From Bacteroidales bacterium (GTDB lineage Bacteria; Bacteroidota; Bacteroidia; Bacteroidales; UBA932): a stretch of 64,000 bases of DNA. Below, piece by piece: positions 1-9,152 of the stretch. The stretch covers positions 1-64,000 of the forward strand of contig JAFYYM010000077.1 of the NCBI GenBank assembly GCA_017557535.1, in the 5' to 3' direction. Each line of letters starts with the position of its first letter. Positions within the stretch are counted from its first letter, which is position 1. The notes beneath the pieces were generated by a model. It was given only the letters and a program-made list of their open reading frames with translations. It was not told the origin of the DNA and searched no databases. The translations under genes and the position numbers were made by a program.

Positions 1-698
1 CTGCGGGCCTCCTGCTCAGCCTCGAGGAGAGCTTTATGGGAAACGACGACATTGCGGAACTCCTGGTTGATCTTGACGATCTTGAAGTCCATGGTCTGGT
101 TGACATAAGCATCGTAGTCACGGATGGGCTTGATGTCGATCTGGGAGCCAGGGAGGAAAGCCTCGATGCCGAACACGTCGACGATCATACCACCCTTGGT
201 GCGGGTCTTGATGAAGCCCTTGACGATCTCGTCATTATTGCAAGCCTCATTGACGCGGTCCCAAGACTTGAGGGCGCGGGCCTTCTTGTGGGAAAGGATC
301 AGCTGACCCTTGCGGTCCTCGGCGGACTCCACATAGACCTCGACCTTGTCTCCGACCTTCAGGTCAGGATTGTAACGGAACTCAGGAGCCTGGATGACAC
401 CCTCGCTCTTGTAACCTATATTGACGATAACCTCCCTCTTGGAGATAGCTGTGACTGTGCCCTCGACCACCTCGTTCTCCACGATCTTGGAGAGAGTCTG
501 GTCATAAGCATCCTCAATCTCTTTCCTGTTATTCTCGCCGTAGATCTCGGAGCCACCCTCAAAGGCGTCCCAATCGAAATCCTCAGGCGCGACAGATGCG
601 TTGAGGGTAGGTTTCTTTGTTTCTTTAACTTCTGCCTTAGGAGCCTCGGGCTGTGCCTCGACGTTCTCAACGGCGGGATTCATTGTTTCTTCTGCCAT
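1..698 (-). CDS. rpsA: 30S ribosomal protein S1, N-terminal part (cut by window edge)
   Basis: I translated the minus strand from the ATG at 698 to the window edge; there is no stop, so the 3' end lies outside. The first 40 or so residues are acidic and Ala/Pro/Glu-rich. Then come two consecutive S1 (OB-fold) repeats, one around residues 65-135 (EGTVTAISKREVIVNIGYKS, later GDKVEVYV) and one around 160-200 (GFIKTRTKGGMIVDVFG). S1 binds mRNA on the small ribosomal subunit; Bacteroidota depend little on Shine-Dalgarno pairing, so S1 is likely central to initiation. The first ATG of the open frame is chosen, and a good promoter lies about 90 bases upstream. The family assignment is secure. Confidence 0.93.
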   Translation of the reverse strand, partial: MAEETMNPAVENVEAQPEAPKAEVKETKKPTLNASVAPEDFDWDAFEGGSEIYGENNRKEIEDAYDQTLSKIVENEVVEGTVTAISKREVIVNIGYKSEGVIQAPEFRYNPDLKVGDKVEVYVESAEDRKGQLILSHKKARALKSWDRVNEACNNDEIVKGFIKTRTKGGMIVDVFGIEAFLPGSQIDIKPIRDYDAYVNQTMDFKIVKINQEFRNVVVSHKALLEAEQEAR

Positions 699-785
699 AA
701 TGGATAATAAAGATAACTAGTTGTTTAACAATATTTTTTCGCCCCACGAAACATGGCCGGCAGGCCAGCCTCGTCGAAAAGCGTG

Positions 786-815
786 CAAAAATAGAGAAAA
801 ATATCTGATTTACAA
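786..815 (-). promoter_or_regulatory. Promoter of rpsA
   Basis: On the minus strand TTG (813-815) is followed by 19 bases and TATTTTTG (786-793), an exact fit to the Bacteroidota consensus TTTG/TAnnTTTG. The predicted leader of about 80 bases contains a GC-rich hairpin (GGCTGG/CCGGCC, about 745-765). Confidence 0.6.
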
Positions 816-833
816 TGAAAAGGAAGGAAAAAA

Positions 834-1781
834 TCAGAGCATTTTCTTCCTTCTGAAAATATACAGGACAACCCCGACCAGGATGAGCATGAAGACGAAC
901 AGACTGAGCCATGCCCACCCCTTATCCTGGAACGGCAGGGGCACGTTCATTCCATAGAAACTCGCCACCAGGGTCGGAGGCATAAGAAGCACCGACACAA
1001 GCGTGAATATCTTCATTATGTTATTCTGATCCAGGTTGATAAGACCCAGAACGGTTTCCTGGAGGTATTCCAGCCTCTCGAAACTGAAATTGGCGTGGTT
1101 GATAAGGGAGGTGATGTCCTGGAGAATGACAGAGAATCGGGACTGAAGCTCCGCAGGGTACTTGTCACTCTTGATCATGTTCTGGATCAGCCTCTGCTTA
1201 TCGATGATATTCTCCCTGACGATCATCGTGTTCTCCTGGAGCTGGTTGATGTCCAGGAGGAAGTCCTCGTTGATGTCCTCCTGCTGGTTAATCCTCTTGC
1301 TGTACTGGGCGATCTCCTTGCTCATGAGCTCAATCATATCAGCGTCGAGGTCGACTCGCTGGTCCATGATGCTCACGAACACCGTGAAACCGCTGGGATA
1401 CAATTGGGGTTTCGCCACAATCCTGCGCTGCAGCTCGGTGAATGAGCGTAGCGGAACGTCGCGGAGTGTAGTGAGACAGTTGTCGACGAAGGTGAAAGAG
1501 ACGGCTTCCATGGAATAATCCTCAGGACCAGGCATCAGGAAGTTCGTGTTGGCGAATATAGCGTTCTCCGTCTCTGAATACCTTGAAGAGCTCTCGATCT
1601 CCTCAGCCTGGGCGCGGCTCTGGATCTCCTCACCGAGGAAATCGTCCACGGTGTGCTTCTCCTCACTCGATGGAGAGAGAAGGTCAATCCAGAGGACATC
1701 TTCCCTGCGAAGCTTGGAAAGATCCCTCTCGGACTGGGCCACAACCAGTCTGCCGTCTTTTCTGTAGAAGATCGCTATCAT
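834..1781 (-). CDS. corA: CorA-type magnesium/divalent cation transporter
   Basis: 315 residues. A long soluble N-terminal alpha/beta and helical domain is followed by two C-terminal membrane helices. The signature YGMN motif (Gly277-Met278-Asn279) sits after the first helix, and the protein ends in a basic tail RRKKML. This is the standard CorA arrangement, which forms a pentameric Mg2+/Co2+ channel in the inner membrane. The open frame runs upstream to 1859, but a canonical promoter lies at 1806-1834 inside that extension and the extension is not CorA-like, so I chose the ATG at 1781 (MIAIFYRKDGRL). Which metal it carries cannot be told from sequence. Confidence 0.9.
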   Translation of the reverse strand: MIAIFYRKDGRLVVAQSERDLSKLRREDVLWIDLLSPSSEEKHTVDDFLGEEIQSRAQAEEIESSSRYSETENAIFANTNFLMPGPEDYSMEAVSFTFVDNCLTTLRDVPLRSFTELQRRIVAKPQLYPSGFTVFVSIMDQRVDLDADMIELMSKEIAQYSKRINQQEDINEDFLLDINQLQENTMIVRENIIDKQRLIQNMIKSDKYPAELQSRFSVILQDITSLINHANFSFERLEYLQETVLGLINLDQNNIMKIFTLVSVLLMPPTLVASFYGMNVPLPFQDKGWAWLSLFVFMLILVGVVLYIFRRKKML

Positions 1782-1805
1782 ACCGCCACAAAATACCGGA
1801 GTCTG

Positions 1806-1834
1806 CAAAAATATAAATATTTTCGCAAAAACAA
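1806..1834 (-). promoter_or_regulatory. Promoter of corA
   Basis: Minus strand: TTG (1832-1834), 18 bases, TATTTTTG (1806-1813). Transcription would begin near 1800, about 20 bases before the chosen corA start, which argues against the longer reading frame. Confidence 0.6.
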
Positions 1835-1845
1835 GAGATTCGGAG

Positions 1846-2406
1846 CTACAAGACGTCAAAAACGATGTTGAGACCTATGAGAATCAACACGATGCCGCCA
1901 GTCAGGAGAGCAGGTTTTCCATAGCGGCTGCCAGCGCTCATGCCACCCTTCACCCCGAGAATGACGGATAAGAATGTGACCACAAAAACAGCGGTGGCTT
2001 TAATCATCGCGTCACCGGCGCTTTCCCCGTCCATAGACATGGACATTCCCGCCGCCAGAGCGTCTATACTTGTCGCCACCGCTCCGATGATAATCTTCTT
2101 GATTCCGTTCAAGTCCCTGGCCTCCTCCGTCCCTTTCACAGCCGAGATCACCATCGATCCTCCGACATACAACAGGAGAAGGAATCCAATTATGGGAGCG
2201 AGCCTGCCAACGAAGCCTGACAACAAGTCCCCGAAAAGCCATCCAGACAAAAGGAAACTTGTCTGCACCACAGCGAATACGGTCGCCAATACGGCGACTC
2301 GCTTCCAGGAGAGCTCCTTGATAGTCACGCTGGAACATGCCGACACAGCAAAGCAGTCGGCGCATAGCGACAAGGCGAACAGGAGGGCGGCCAGTATAGC
2401 GACCAT
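1846..2406 (-). CDS. mntP: Manganese efflux pump, MntP family
   Basis: 186 residues and about six hydrophobic segments. The MntP/YebN duplication is visible: an acidic motif in helix 1 (SLCADCFAVS, Asp17) and its counterpart in helix 4 (ATSIDALAAGMSM, Asp115). The family exports Mn2+ across the inner membrane. The gene starts three bases after the recR stop, so the two are probably co-transcribed. No yybP-ykoY (Mn2+) riboswitch is possible in this spacing. Family call is firm; substrate is from the family. Confidence 0.88.
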   Translation of the reverse strand: MVAILAALLFALSLCADCFAVSACSSVTIKELSWKRVAVLATVFAVVQTSFLLSGWLFGDLLSGFVGRLAPIIGFLLLLYVGGSMVISAVKGTEEARDLNGIKKIIIGAVATSIDALAAGMSMSMDGESAGDAMIKATAVFVVTFLSVILGVKGGMSAGSRYGKPALLTGGIVLILIGLNIVFDVL

Positions 2407-2409
2407 TGC

Positions 2410-3051
2410 TTACGGATTGAAGGGCTGACGCCCTGTTATGGAACGGCCCAGGGTCAGTTCGTCGGCATATTCAAGGTCATCCCCGAAGCCAAGTCCCCTG
2501 GCCAGGGAAGAGACCCTCACACCATATCCTGAGATCTGTCTGTAGATATAGAAAGAAGTCGTCTCCCCTTCCACGTCACCACTCAGGGCCAGAATGACTT
2601 CCACTTCGGAAGGAATTGACGCTGGGGAAGATACCATTTCCTTGATCCTATCAACTAAGGCGGAGATTGTAAGGTCGGAAGGACCGATACCAGCTATCGG
2701 GGATATGATGCCCCCAAGAACATGATAAACCCCGTGGAACTGACCTGTGTTCTCAATGCTCATGACATCCCTCACATTCTCGACCACACAGATTGTCCGA
2801 TGGTCCCGGCTCCTGTCAGAACATATCGGGCAAGTGTCCCCATCCGAGATCATCCTGCACACCTGGCAATACTTCGCTTCGTCCCGAAGTTTGACTATTG
2901 AATCGGCGAAATGATGGACATTCTCCCGCGGCTGCCGCAAAAGATGAAGGGCAAGCCTCAAAGCGCTCCTCTTACCCACTCCAGGCAATGATCCGATGGC
3001 CTGTACGGCGTCCTCAAGAAGCTTGGAAGGATATTTCTCAGGTAATGTCAT
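2410..3051 (-). CDS. recR: Recombination mediator protein RecR
   Basis: 213 residues, full length. Order: helix-hairpin-helix (IGSLPGVGKRSALRLALHLL, residues 19-38), a four-cysteine zinc site (Cys62, Cys65, Cys74, Cys77), a Toprim domain starting at TICVVENVRDVMSIE, and a C-terminal Walker-B-like segment. RecR with RecO/RecF loads RecA at gapped DNA. It is the first gene of a two-gene unit with mntP, an association that looks incidental. A promoter lies 27 bases upstream of the ATG. Confidence 0.95.
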   Translation of the reverse strand: MTLPEKYPSKLLEDAVQAIGSLPGVGKRSALRLALHLLRQPRENVHHFADSIVKLRDEAKYCQVCRMISDGDTCPICSDRSRDHRTICVVENVRDVMSIENTGQFHGVYHVLGGIISPIAGIGPSDLTISALVDRIKEMVSSPASIPSEVEVILALSGDVEGETTSFYIYRQISGYGVRVSSLARGLGFGDDLEYADELTLGRSITGRQPFNP

Positions 3052-3077
3052 GCGTCACTCGGTCGGGATTCAGTGGA

Positions 3078-3085
3078 CAAAGATA
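3078..3085 (-). promoter_or_regulatory. -7 element of the recR promoter
   Basis: TATCTTTG on the minus strand is a perfect TAnnTTTG, placing a start site about 20 bases before the recR ATG. The -33 region (around 3104) is weak. Confidence 0.45.
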
Positions 3086-3091
3086 AGAATA

Positions 3092-6091
3092 TTAAACGGG
3101 CTTGACGCTGAAACGGAAGGAATATTTCCCTGCCGGGATCCTATATTCAGGCAACGGGAGAGCGCCCCATGTGTTAGTGCCTCCCACTCCCATCTGAACG
3201 AGGTCAAGGTGGACAAATGTTTTATCTTCGGGCCTCAAATCCGATGAATGATAATGCTTTTGCCAAGTTAAAGGAACCGGTCTGTGCTGAACGCCAGGCT
3301 CATGGACGCTCAAATCCAATGTCCGCCTCGAGAGCTGCAAAGCAGAGCCCGAGAAAGGCTCAGCCGCGACAACTTCCAACCCCACTCCCTTCTTGTCAGT
3401 CAAACACAAAGAGCGGATCCCTTCATGGTTTCCAGACTCCTGGGGACGGACATATCCCCAATGATATTGCTCAGAGACTTTCTGCCTGTAACGTCCGAGA
3501 CGAGCCGCGGCTTTACGGTCGATGTAGTTCTCAAATGGTCCAAGTCCATAGAAATCCAGATCCCCGAACTCGCCTCCCATCGCGAAAGCGACTCCGACAC
3601 GGAACAGATCCGGGCAGCCGGACGGAGCGTCAACACTCTCCTCAACCTCAACAGAGCCATCTTTTTTGATGACATACGACATTGAAACTCTGACAGAATC
3701 AGAGATTGTGTACATGGCCTTGACATTGCCTGGGCCAGAGAACAGGAGCTGTCCTCCATCAATCCGATATTCTCCATTGTAATACAGATCCTTAAGAGAG
3801 AACTCCGGATACATCCACATCCCCATCTTATGCTGCAGGTCGGCGGAGAAGTCATTCTCATTCACCGCCCTGCCGAAACAAGGCTCCAGAGGCTCCGCAA
3901 TCAACCTGGTCTCCCCCACGGTCCAGTTTCCCAAGAAGCCATCCTTTAGAGAGAATGCGATCTCCCATTGATCGGGAGCTGATGTCTCCCGCTCCTTGGG
4001 ATTCCCACCAAGAAGAACCTGGCCCCAAGAAACCTCATCACCGGAGGCGAGGAGTCCATCATCTTCTTTGAGAGTAAAAGAAATATCCAGAACCTTCTCA
4101 CCATCAATCTTTTCCAGATCCTGTTTCCCGAAACCGAGCGTGTATTCACAAGTCTCGCCCGGGTGGATCTTCAGTTTCTGTATGGTGCCCTTCAGGTTTG
4201 TCTCCTCACCGTCAGAAAGAATACGCCAGTTGAGGCGATATTTTTCCAATCCCTTGAAAAAGAACTCATTATGAACACGCATCTTCCCCTCAGAGGCCTC
4301 CTCCGGAGTCGCTTCCATCAATATGTTCCTATGGACGAACGCCACCTCCCAGGCATGGGGATGAGGTTTTCTGTCGCTCGTCAGAAGACCGTTGTCGTTG
4401 AGGGAGCCTGTCCAGGCATCGTAGTCATTATAGTCTCCACCTACTGACCAGCCTCCATTATGGCTCAACGCCTGGTCCGCGAAATCCCAAATGAATCCCC
4501 CTTGGAACCCCTCGCAAGACCGTATGATATCCCAATATTCCCTGAAATTACCAAGGGAATTACCCATGGCATGGGCATATTCCTGCAGCAGCAATGGCTT
4601 TGACCGATCCTCCGCAGCGATACGCTCAATCGCCGATGGATAATTATAATGAATCAAATCAATGTCTGTGCTCTCAGGGTTGAAGTTGGCCCAACCAAGG
4701 TTCTGATAAACCACAGGCCGGGACGGATCCGCCTCTTTACACCACTTGTGATTATTCACCATGTTCGACCCGAAGCCAGCCTCATTTCCAAGGCTCCACA
4801 TAATCACGCATGGATGATTGAAGTCACGCTCAACCATCCTTGAAACACGCTGGCGATGAGCTGTTTCCCATTCCGGATTGTTTGCCAGGGTCTTAGCCGG
4901 ATCGTATCCGATGCCATGAGACTCCACGTTCGCCTCGTCCATCACATAGATGCCATAACGGTCACATAGTGTGTACCAATATGGATCATCAGGATAGTGG
5001 GAAGTCCTCACCGCATTGATATTGAGTCGTTTCATCCACTTAATATCCTCAAGCATCCTTTCTTTGGAGACAACGTATCCAGTGTAGGGATCCATCTCGT
5101 GACGGTTGACACCTTTCAGAAGGACAGGCTTCCCGTTGACAAACAACTCTTTCCCCCTGACCTCTACATCCCTGAACCCAACATCCGTACAGACAGTCTC
5201 CGTCACTTTCCTGTCCGAGTCGAGAACCTCTATCTCAAGCCTGTAAAGGTTCGGAATCTCAGCGCTCCAAAGCCTGGGTTTCCTGATTATTCTCTCCAAA
5301 ACGGCAGCGTTGTCATTGACAGACACTTTCCATCTGCGAGTGCGGCCGGAAGGAGATTTCAGCCGTAATTTTAGCTTATCAACTCCTGACGTTGTCTTCA
5401 GGGACAAGCATAACCGCCCGGATGCGGATGCCTCCACCCGAAGGTCTTCCAGCCGCTTTTTAGGGCTGCGAATTAGTTCGACGCTTCTGGATATGCCGGC
5501 CATCCTCCACATGTCCTGATCCTCCAGATATGTACCGTCGCACCAACGGAAGACCTCCAACGCTATTATATTCTCCCCTTCCCGGAGGAACCCCGTCACG
5601 TCAAAATCAGCGGCCAGACGACTGTCCTCGCTGTATCCGACATATTGCCCGTTCAGCCAGACTCTCACATTGGACGTCACCGCCCCGATCCGGAGAGTGA
5701 CATCTTCGTTGGAATCAATCTTATCCCAAATAAAACGCCTGCGGTACTGCCCCACATGGTTATCTTTGACTGGAGGATAAGGAGGATTGTTCTCATAATG
5801 CCAGCGCCAGGGATAATTGTTGCAGACATATACGGGATCGCCGAAACCATTAAGCTCCCAAATACCTGGTACAGGCATAACTCCCCATCCGCTCTCATCC
5901 AAGTTCTCCTGGAAAAACAAGGTGTCACGACCTTCCGGGGAAGGATATCCCCTGAAACTCCACTCGTCGTCAAGCGATACGGAAGGATAATCCGTTTCCA
6001 CGCTCGCCCTCATCGGCAGCCTGTTTTCCTCATTGAGAGCGGGATCCTGCCAAGCCAAGAAAGTAGATAGGATAATTAATGCCAAACTCAT
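3092..6091 (-). CDS. Beta-galactosidase, GH2 LacZ-like, with signal sequence
   Basis: 999 residues, close to the size of E. coli LacZ. Order: hydrophobic N-terminus (MSLALIILSTFLAWQ, a likely signal peptide), GH2 sugar-binding jelly roll (to about 215), immunoglobulin-like domain, TIM barrel (about 310-600), and a C-terminal beta-sandwich (Bgal_small_N). Catalytic motifs are intact: acid/base Glu437 in WSLGNEAG and nucleophile Glu504 in QEYAHAMGN. It probably works in the periplasm. It is the last gene of a five-gene operon, 17 bases after the DUF6259 gene. GH2 enzymes also include glucuronidases and mannosidases, but the NEAGFG and EYAHAMGN motifs are LacZ-type. Confidence 0.9.
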   Translation of the reverse strand: MSLALIILSTFLAWQDPALNEENRLPMRASVETDYPSVSLDDEWSFRGYPSPEGRDTLFFQENLDESGWGVMPVPGIWELNGFGDPVYVCNNYPWRWHYENNPPYPPVKDNHVGQYRRRFIWDKIDSNEDVTLRIGAVTSNVRVWLNGQYVGYSEDSRLAADFDVTGFLREGENIIALEVFRWCDGTYLEDQDMWRMAGISRSVELIRSPKKRLEDLRVEASASGRLCLSLKTTSGVDKLKLRLKSPSGRTRRWKVSVNDNAAVLERIIRKPRLWSAEIPNLYRLEIEVLDSDRKVTETVCTDVGFRDVEVRGKELFVNGKPVLLKGVNRHEMDPYTGYVVSKERMLEDIKWMKRLNINAVRTSHYPDDPYWYTLCDRYGIYVMDEANVESHGIGYDPAKTLANNPEWETAHRQRVSRMVERDFNHPCVIMWSLGNEAGFGSNMVNNHKWCKEADPSRPVVYQNLGWANFNPESTDIDLIHYNYPSAIERIAAEDRSKPLLLQEYAHAMGNSLGNFREYWDIIRSCEGFQGGFIWDFADQALSHNGGWSVGGDYNDYDAWTGSLNDNGLLTSDRKPHPHAWEVAFVHRNILMEATPEEASEGKMRVHNEFFFKGLEKYRLNWRILSDGEETNLKGTIQKLKIHPGETCEYTLGFGKQDLEKIDGEKVLDISFTLKEDDGLLASGDEVSWGQVLLGGNPKERETSAPDQWEIAFSLKDGFLGNWTVGETRLIAEPLEPCFGRAVNENDFSADLQHKMGMWMYPEFSLKDLYYNGEYRIDGGQLLFSGPGNVKAMYTISDSVRVSMSYVIKKDGSVEVEESVDAPSGCPDLFRVGVAFAMGGEFGDLDFYGLGPFENYIDRKAAARLGRYRQKVSEQYHWGYVRPQESGNHEGIRSLCLTDKKGVGLEVVAAEPFSGSALQLSRRTLDLSVHEPGVQHRPVPLTWQKHYHSSDLRPEDKTFVHLDLVQMGVGGTNTWGALPLPEYRIPAGKYSFRFSVKPV

Positions 6092-6108
6092 GATACAGAG
6101 TTATTTAC

Positions 6109-8325
6109 TCACTTTACAAACTCCAAGACGGCATTGCTTCTGGGAGGAACTGAATAATGTAGCGATACCCCATCAGAATACTCTCCATAAGGCACTTTCC
6201 CTCCGGAGGTTATAAGGTTCACTTTGCCTGCCGCCGGAATACCATACCTGCCGGCGTCCAACTTAATCGACACTTCCTGAGGCTCATCGGCGATATTCGT
6301 GATGGCCACACCTAGATTCCCGTCTTTGGAAAGCCACGCAGATGAATACAGGGTGCTGACCTCCATCTCTTGCTTTGTCACGGTGTCGCCCATGCGGCCG
6401 GCATAGATACTTACTTTGGAGACCGGGATCTTTATCCTCTCCGATGGAATACCTTGGATAGCTTTCATTTGCCCATAAAGCAGATACTCCAGGGCGTTAT
6501 ACCTGGTCATGATGAGATCGGTCAGAAAATCCATCTCCCGCTTTCTCTCATCGAACAGGAACGAATGGTAATTGGCGAGTGTCGGCATCATGCCCCATGT
6601 GAAAGCCCTGGCCTGCTCCATACGGAACTGCATGTTGAATTCTTCCGGAAGCAATGTCTCGGCATTCGCCGGACGAAATTCCTTCGGCCACAATTCATCA
6701 TAAGGGGGATACACTAGCGAGGAGTAGCTGCCGTAACTCATGGCATAGTCGTGATACACGGCCTGGAAAAGCGGTACAGGCTCAGATCCGCTGACTCCCC
6801 GGTAACGTTCCCAAGATGGTTCCAGAGTCATGAATAAATCGAGCAAAGTCATCCAATCCTCTGATGACCCCTCCCCAGTGAGCATAGCGTCCGCACCATC
6901 TCCGAACCTGCCGCGAATCTGCTCAGTAAGCTTTCTGAAACCGTTCCACCAATAATCGCCTCCACCCAAAGGATGGCCGTGATCAGGATTATAACAAGCC
7001 ATGCTCATACAGGCCTGATCCATATACACTCCACCCACATGGTACTTGTTCACGACCGTGTCGCAAAGAGAAGTGTACTTATCCCTCCAGAACTGTGTCG
7101 CCATGCACATCGGGGTAAGTCCCTTGCCGGAGAATATGTTGAACACATGACGATAACTTCCCCCATCTTCCCTTTGAGCCGCATACGGAGCCGGATTCTC
7201 GTTTCTCCAACTTTCCGTTGAGTCTCCCCATTGGAATGAGTTCATATAGACGACGGAGTGTATACCCTTCCCACGGGCATAATCGACAGCCTCGACGAAT
7301 GATTCCCTTCCCTCCTTTGGAGGAATATACTCCGGGAAACCCTCATCGTAAGGGCTGCCATGCCACCAATGCCAGTAAACATTGACCGGGAGTCCCAGTC
7401 TGGCCTGTATATCCTCCGCCTCCTTCAGGACATTCTCCGACCGGCCTCGGTTCCATATCCAAAAAGCGGTTTCCGGAAGCCATTCATGAATAACACCTCT
7501 ACGTAAACGGCTGTCCCTGCAGAACTTCTGGTCAAGAGCCCACCCCCTGTAAATCTCAGCGGCGGAAAGCCAGTCCCCGTCGAATGCCCCGACCACGACA
7601 TCATAATCCAAGGAATATGAACGTGTCTTTCCTTTGTCAGGAATGAGGCTGACAGCTTTGAGCTCAACGTTGGTTTGAGTCGTACAGACAGAGAGGCTCT
7701 TCGCGGTTGCAGAGGTATCTTGAGAGGAAAGATATAAACCACCGTTCCTGGATTCCCTGTCATAAAGAGCCATCATCTGTACGGAACCTCCGGGGAAAGC
7801 ATAAGAATACTCTCCAGCCGGGTCATGAACAAGATAACCAAGCCATGATGGCATCAGGAGGTCGGCGTTGTCAATGGTTTTCAAACCACAGACTACCGGA
7901 CAGGCGACACTCCCGCCCATTGTTCCGTCAAGTCCATCAAGAGAGATTCTCCAATGCGACATCGGCCTCCCCTTCTCGAGAGAGACTTGAAGGCGAACCT
8001 CCAGAGGATTGTCACCTGGATAAGCATAGGTGACATCAAGTCCATTCCTCCCATGCCTCTTGAAAGAGACCCGGCATTCTCCCATACCAGAAAGGGCCTC
8101 AGGATCAGCGGCTTCCAATCGCCAAGGCAAGCCTTCCACTGAAGCCTTATCGATAAGCTCAGTGCCATTCTCCTTGTTCACGAACGACAACAGTTTCCCG
8201 GTCTGCCTATCGAAACCGAGTGACACGCTTGAGTTGCTGACACTGACCAGATCCGAATGAGCGCACCCGGAAAAAAGAGCCAGCGCCACTACGGTCAGAG
8301 GGAGGAACTTATGGTTTATTGTCAT
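6109..8325 (-). CDS. DUF6259-type glycoside-hydrolase-like lipoprotein
   Basis: 738 residues. The N-terminus has a lipobox (ALFSGC, Cys21), so it is a lipoprotein. An N-terminal beta-rich domain (to about 250) is followed by a TIM-barrel-like region containing WHWWHGSPYDEGF, YMNSFQWGD, GGVYMDQACM and LTGEGSSEDW, which supply candidate catalytic Asp/Glu residues. A small C-terminal beta domain follows. The set resembles DUF6259 proteins, a putative glycosidase family with no activity I can state. The ATG overlaps the murQ stop (ATGA), so translation is coupled to murQ. Substrate unknown; context suggests amino-sugar- or galactose-containing glycans. Confidence 0.65.
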   Translation of the reverse strand: MTINHKFLPLTVVALALFSGCAHSDLVSVSNSSVSLGFDRQTGKLLSFVNKENGTELIDKASVEGLPWRLEAADPEALSGMGECRVSFKRHGRNGLDVTYAYPGDNPLEVRLQVSLEKGRPMSHWRISLDGLDGTMGGSVACPVVCGLKTIDNADLLMPSWLGYLVHDPAGEYSYAFPGGSVQMMALYDRESRNGGLYLSSQDTSATAKSLSVCTTQTNVELKAVSLIPDKGKTRSYSLDYDVVVGAFDGDWLSAAEIYRGWALDQKFCRDSRLRRGVIHEWLPETAFWIWNRGRSENVLKEAEDIQARLGLPVNVYWHWWHGSPYDEGFPEYIPPKEGRESFVEAVDYARGKGIHSVVYMNSFQWGDSTESWRNENPAPYAAQREDGGSYRHVFNIFSGKGLTPMCMATQFWRDKYTSLCDTVVNKYHVGGVYMDQACMSMACYNPDHGHPLGGGDYWWNGFRKLTEQIRGRFGDGADAMLTGEGSSEDWMTLLDLFMTLEPSWERYRGVSGSEPVPLFQAVYHDYAMSYGSYSSLVYPPYDELWPKEFRPANAETLLPEEFNMQFRMEQARAFTWGMMPTLANYHSFLFDERKREMDFLTDLIMTRYNALEYLLYGQMKAIQGIPSERIKIPVSKVSIYAGRMGDTVTKQEMEVSTLYSSAWLSKDGNLGVAITNIADEPQEVSIKLDAGRYGIPAAGKVNLITSGGKVPYGEYSDGVSLHYSVPPRSNAVLEFVK

Positions 8326-9152
8326 GCTTTGTACGCTTGAGACTGATAAGCGGCGACAGCCGCCCTCACGGAACCATGGCTCAAGAGAAGGGATTTGGCG
8401 AGATTATAATCAACAATCCCGGTCTCATCCATTATCATCCTTGTACCACGGTCGACCAGTTTGCGGTTGGTAAGTTGCATGTCCACCATCTTGTTACCCC
8501 GCACATGCCCTAAACGGATCATAGTGGAGGTGGATATCATGTTCAATACCAGCTTCTGCGCGGTACCTGCCTTCATCCTGGTACTGCCTGTGACGAATTC
8601 AGGGCCGACTACCACGACTATCGGTATCTCTGCGGCAGCCGCGACAGGGGAACCCTCATTGCAGGTGACACATCCTGTCAAAAGACCATGACTTCTGGCA
8701 ATTTCCAGGGCCCCGATCACGTATGGAGTCGTCCCGGAAGCCGCGATACCAACCACCACATCGTGTTCGTTCGGGGAAAACGGCTGCATGTCTTCCCAAC
8801 CTCCCGTCAAGGAGTCCTCCGCATCTTCAACACTGGAACTGAAAGCCTTGTCACCTCCGGCAATGAGACCTATGAATAGGTTGTCAACCCCATAAGTGGG
8901 AAATATCTCTGAGGCATCCACTTTACCCAACCGTCCACTGGTTCCCGCTCCGAGGTAAAACACCCTTCCACCAGCGGAAACCCTCTCCACTATCCCTTCC
9001 ACCAATTTCCCGATCATGGGTATCGCCTTATGGACAGCGGCAGGGACTGTCTTGTCCTCATTATTAATCGCCTCCAACAACTCCTCTGTTGACATCTTCT
9101 CCAGATGGTCGTAGTGAGACGCCTGCTCAGTTGTTTTGTCTTTCACGTTCAT
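8322..9152 (-). CDS. murQ: N-acetylmuramic acid 6-phosphate etherase
   Basis: 276 residues from the ATG at 9152. It is a SIS-domain protein with the MurQ motifs GAGTSGRLG (phosphosugar site), DASEIFPTYG (Glu82, matching the catalytic Glu of characterised MurQ), GIAASGTTPYV and MKAGTAQKLVLNM. It cleaves the lactyl ether of MurNAc-6-P to GlcNAc-6-P and D-lactate in the cytoplasm. The frame opens upstream to 9224, but the ATG at 9152 overlaps the stop of the kinase gene by four bases (ATGA) and gives the usual length. GckR regulators share the fold but carry extra domains absent here. Confidence 0.92.
   Translation of the reverse strand: MNVKDKTTEQASHYDHLEKMSTEELLEAINNEDKTVPAAVHKAIPMIGKLVEGIVERVSAGGRVFYLGAGTSGRLGKVDASEIFPTYGVDNLFIGLIAGGDKAFSSSVEDAEDSLTGGWEDMQPFSPNEHDVVVGIAASGTTPYVIGALEIARSHGLLTGCVTCNEGSPVAAAAEIPIVVVVGPEFVTGSTRMKAGTAQKLVLNMISTSTMIRLGHVRGNKMVDMQLTNRKLVDRGTRMIMDETGIVDYNLAKSLLLSHGSVRAAVAAYQSQAYKA

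Noticed and set aside
1782-1859. N-terminal extension of corA (26 extra residues)
   Set aside because: A consensus promoter lies inside it and the residues do not look like CorA.
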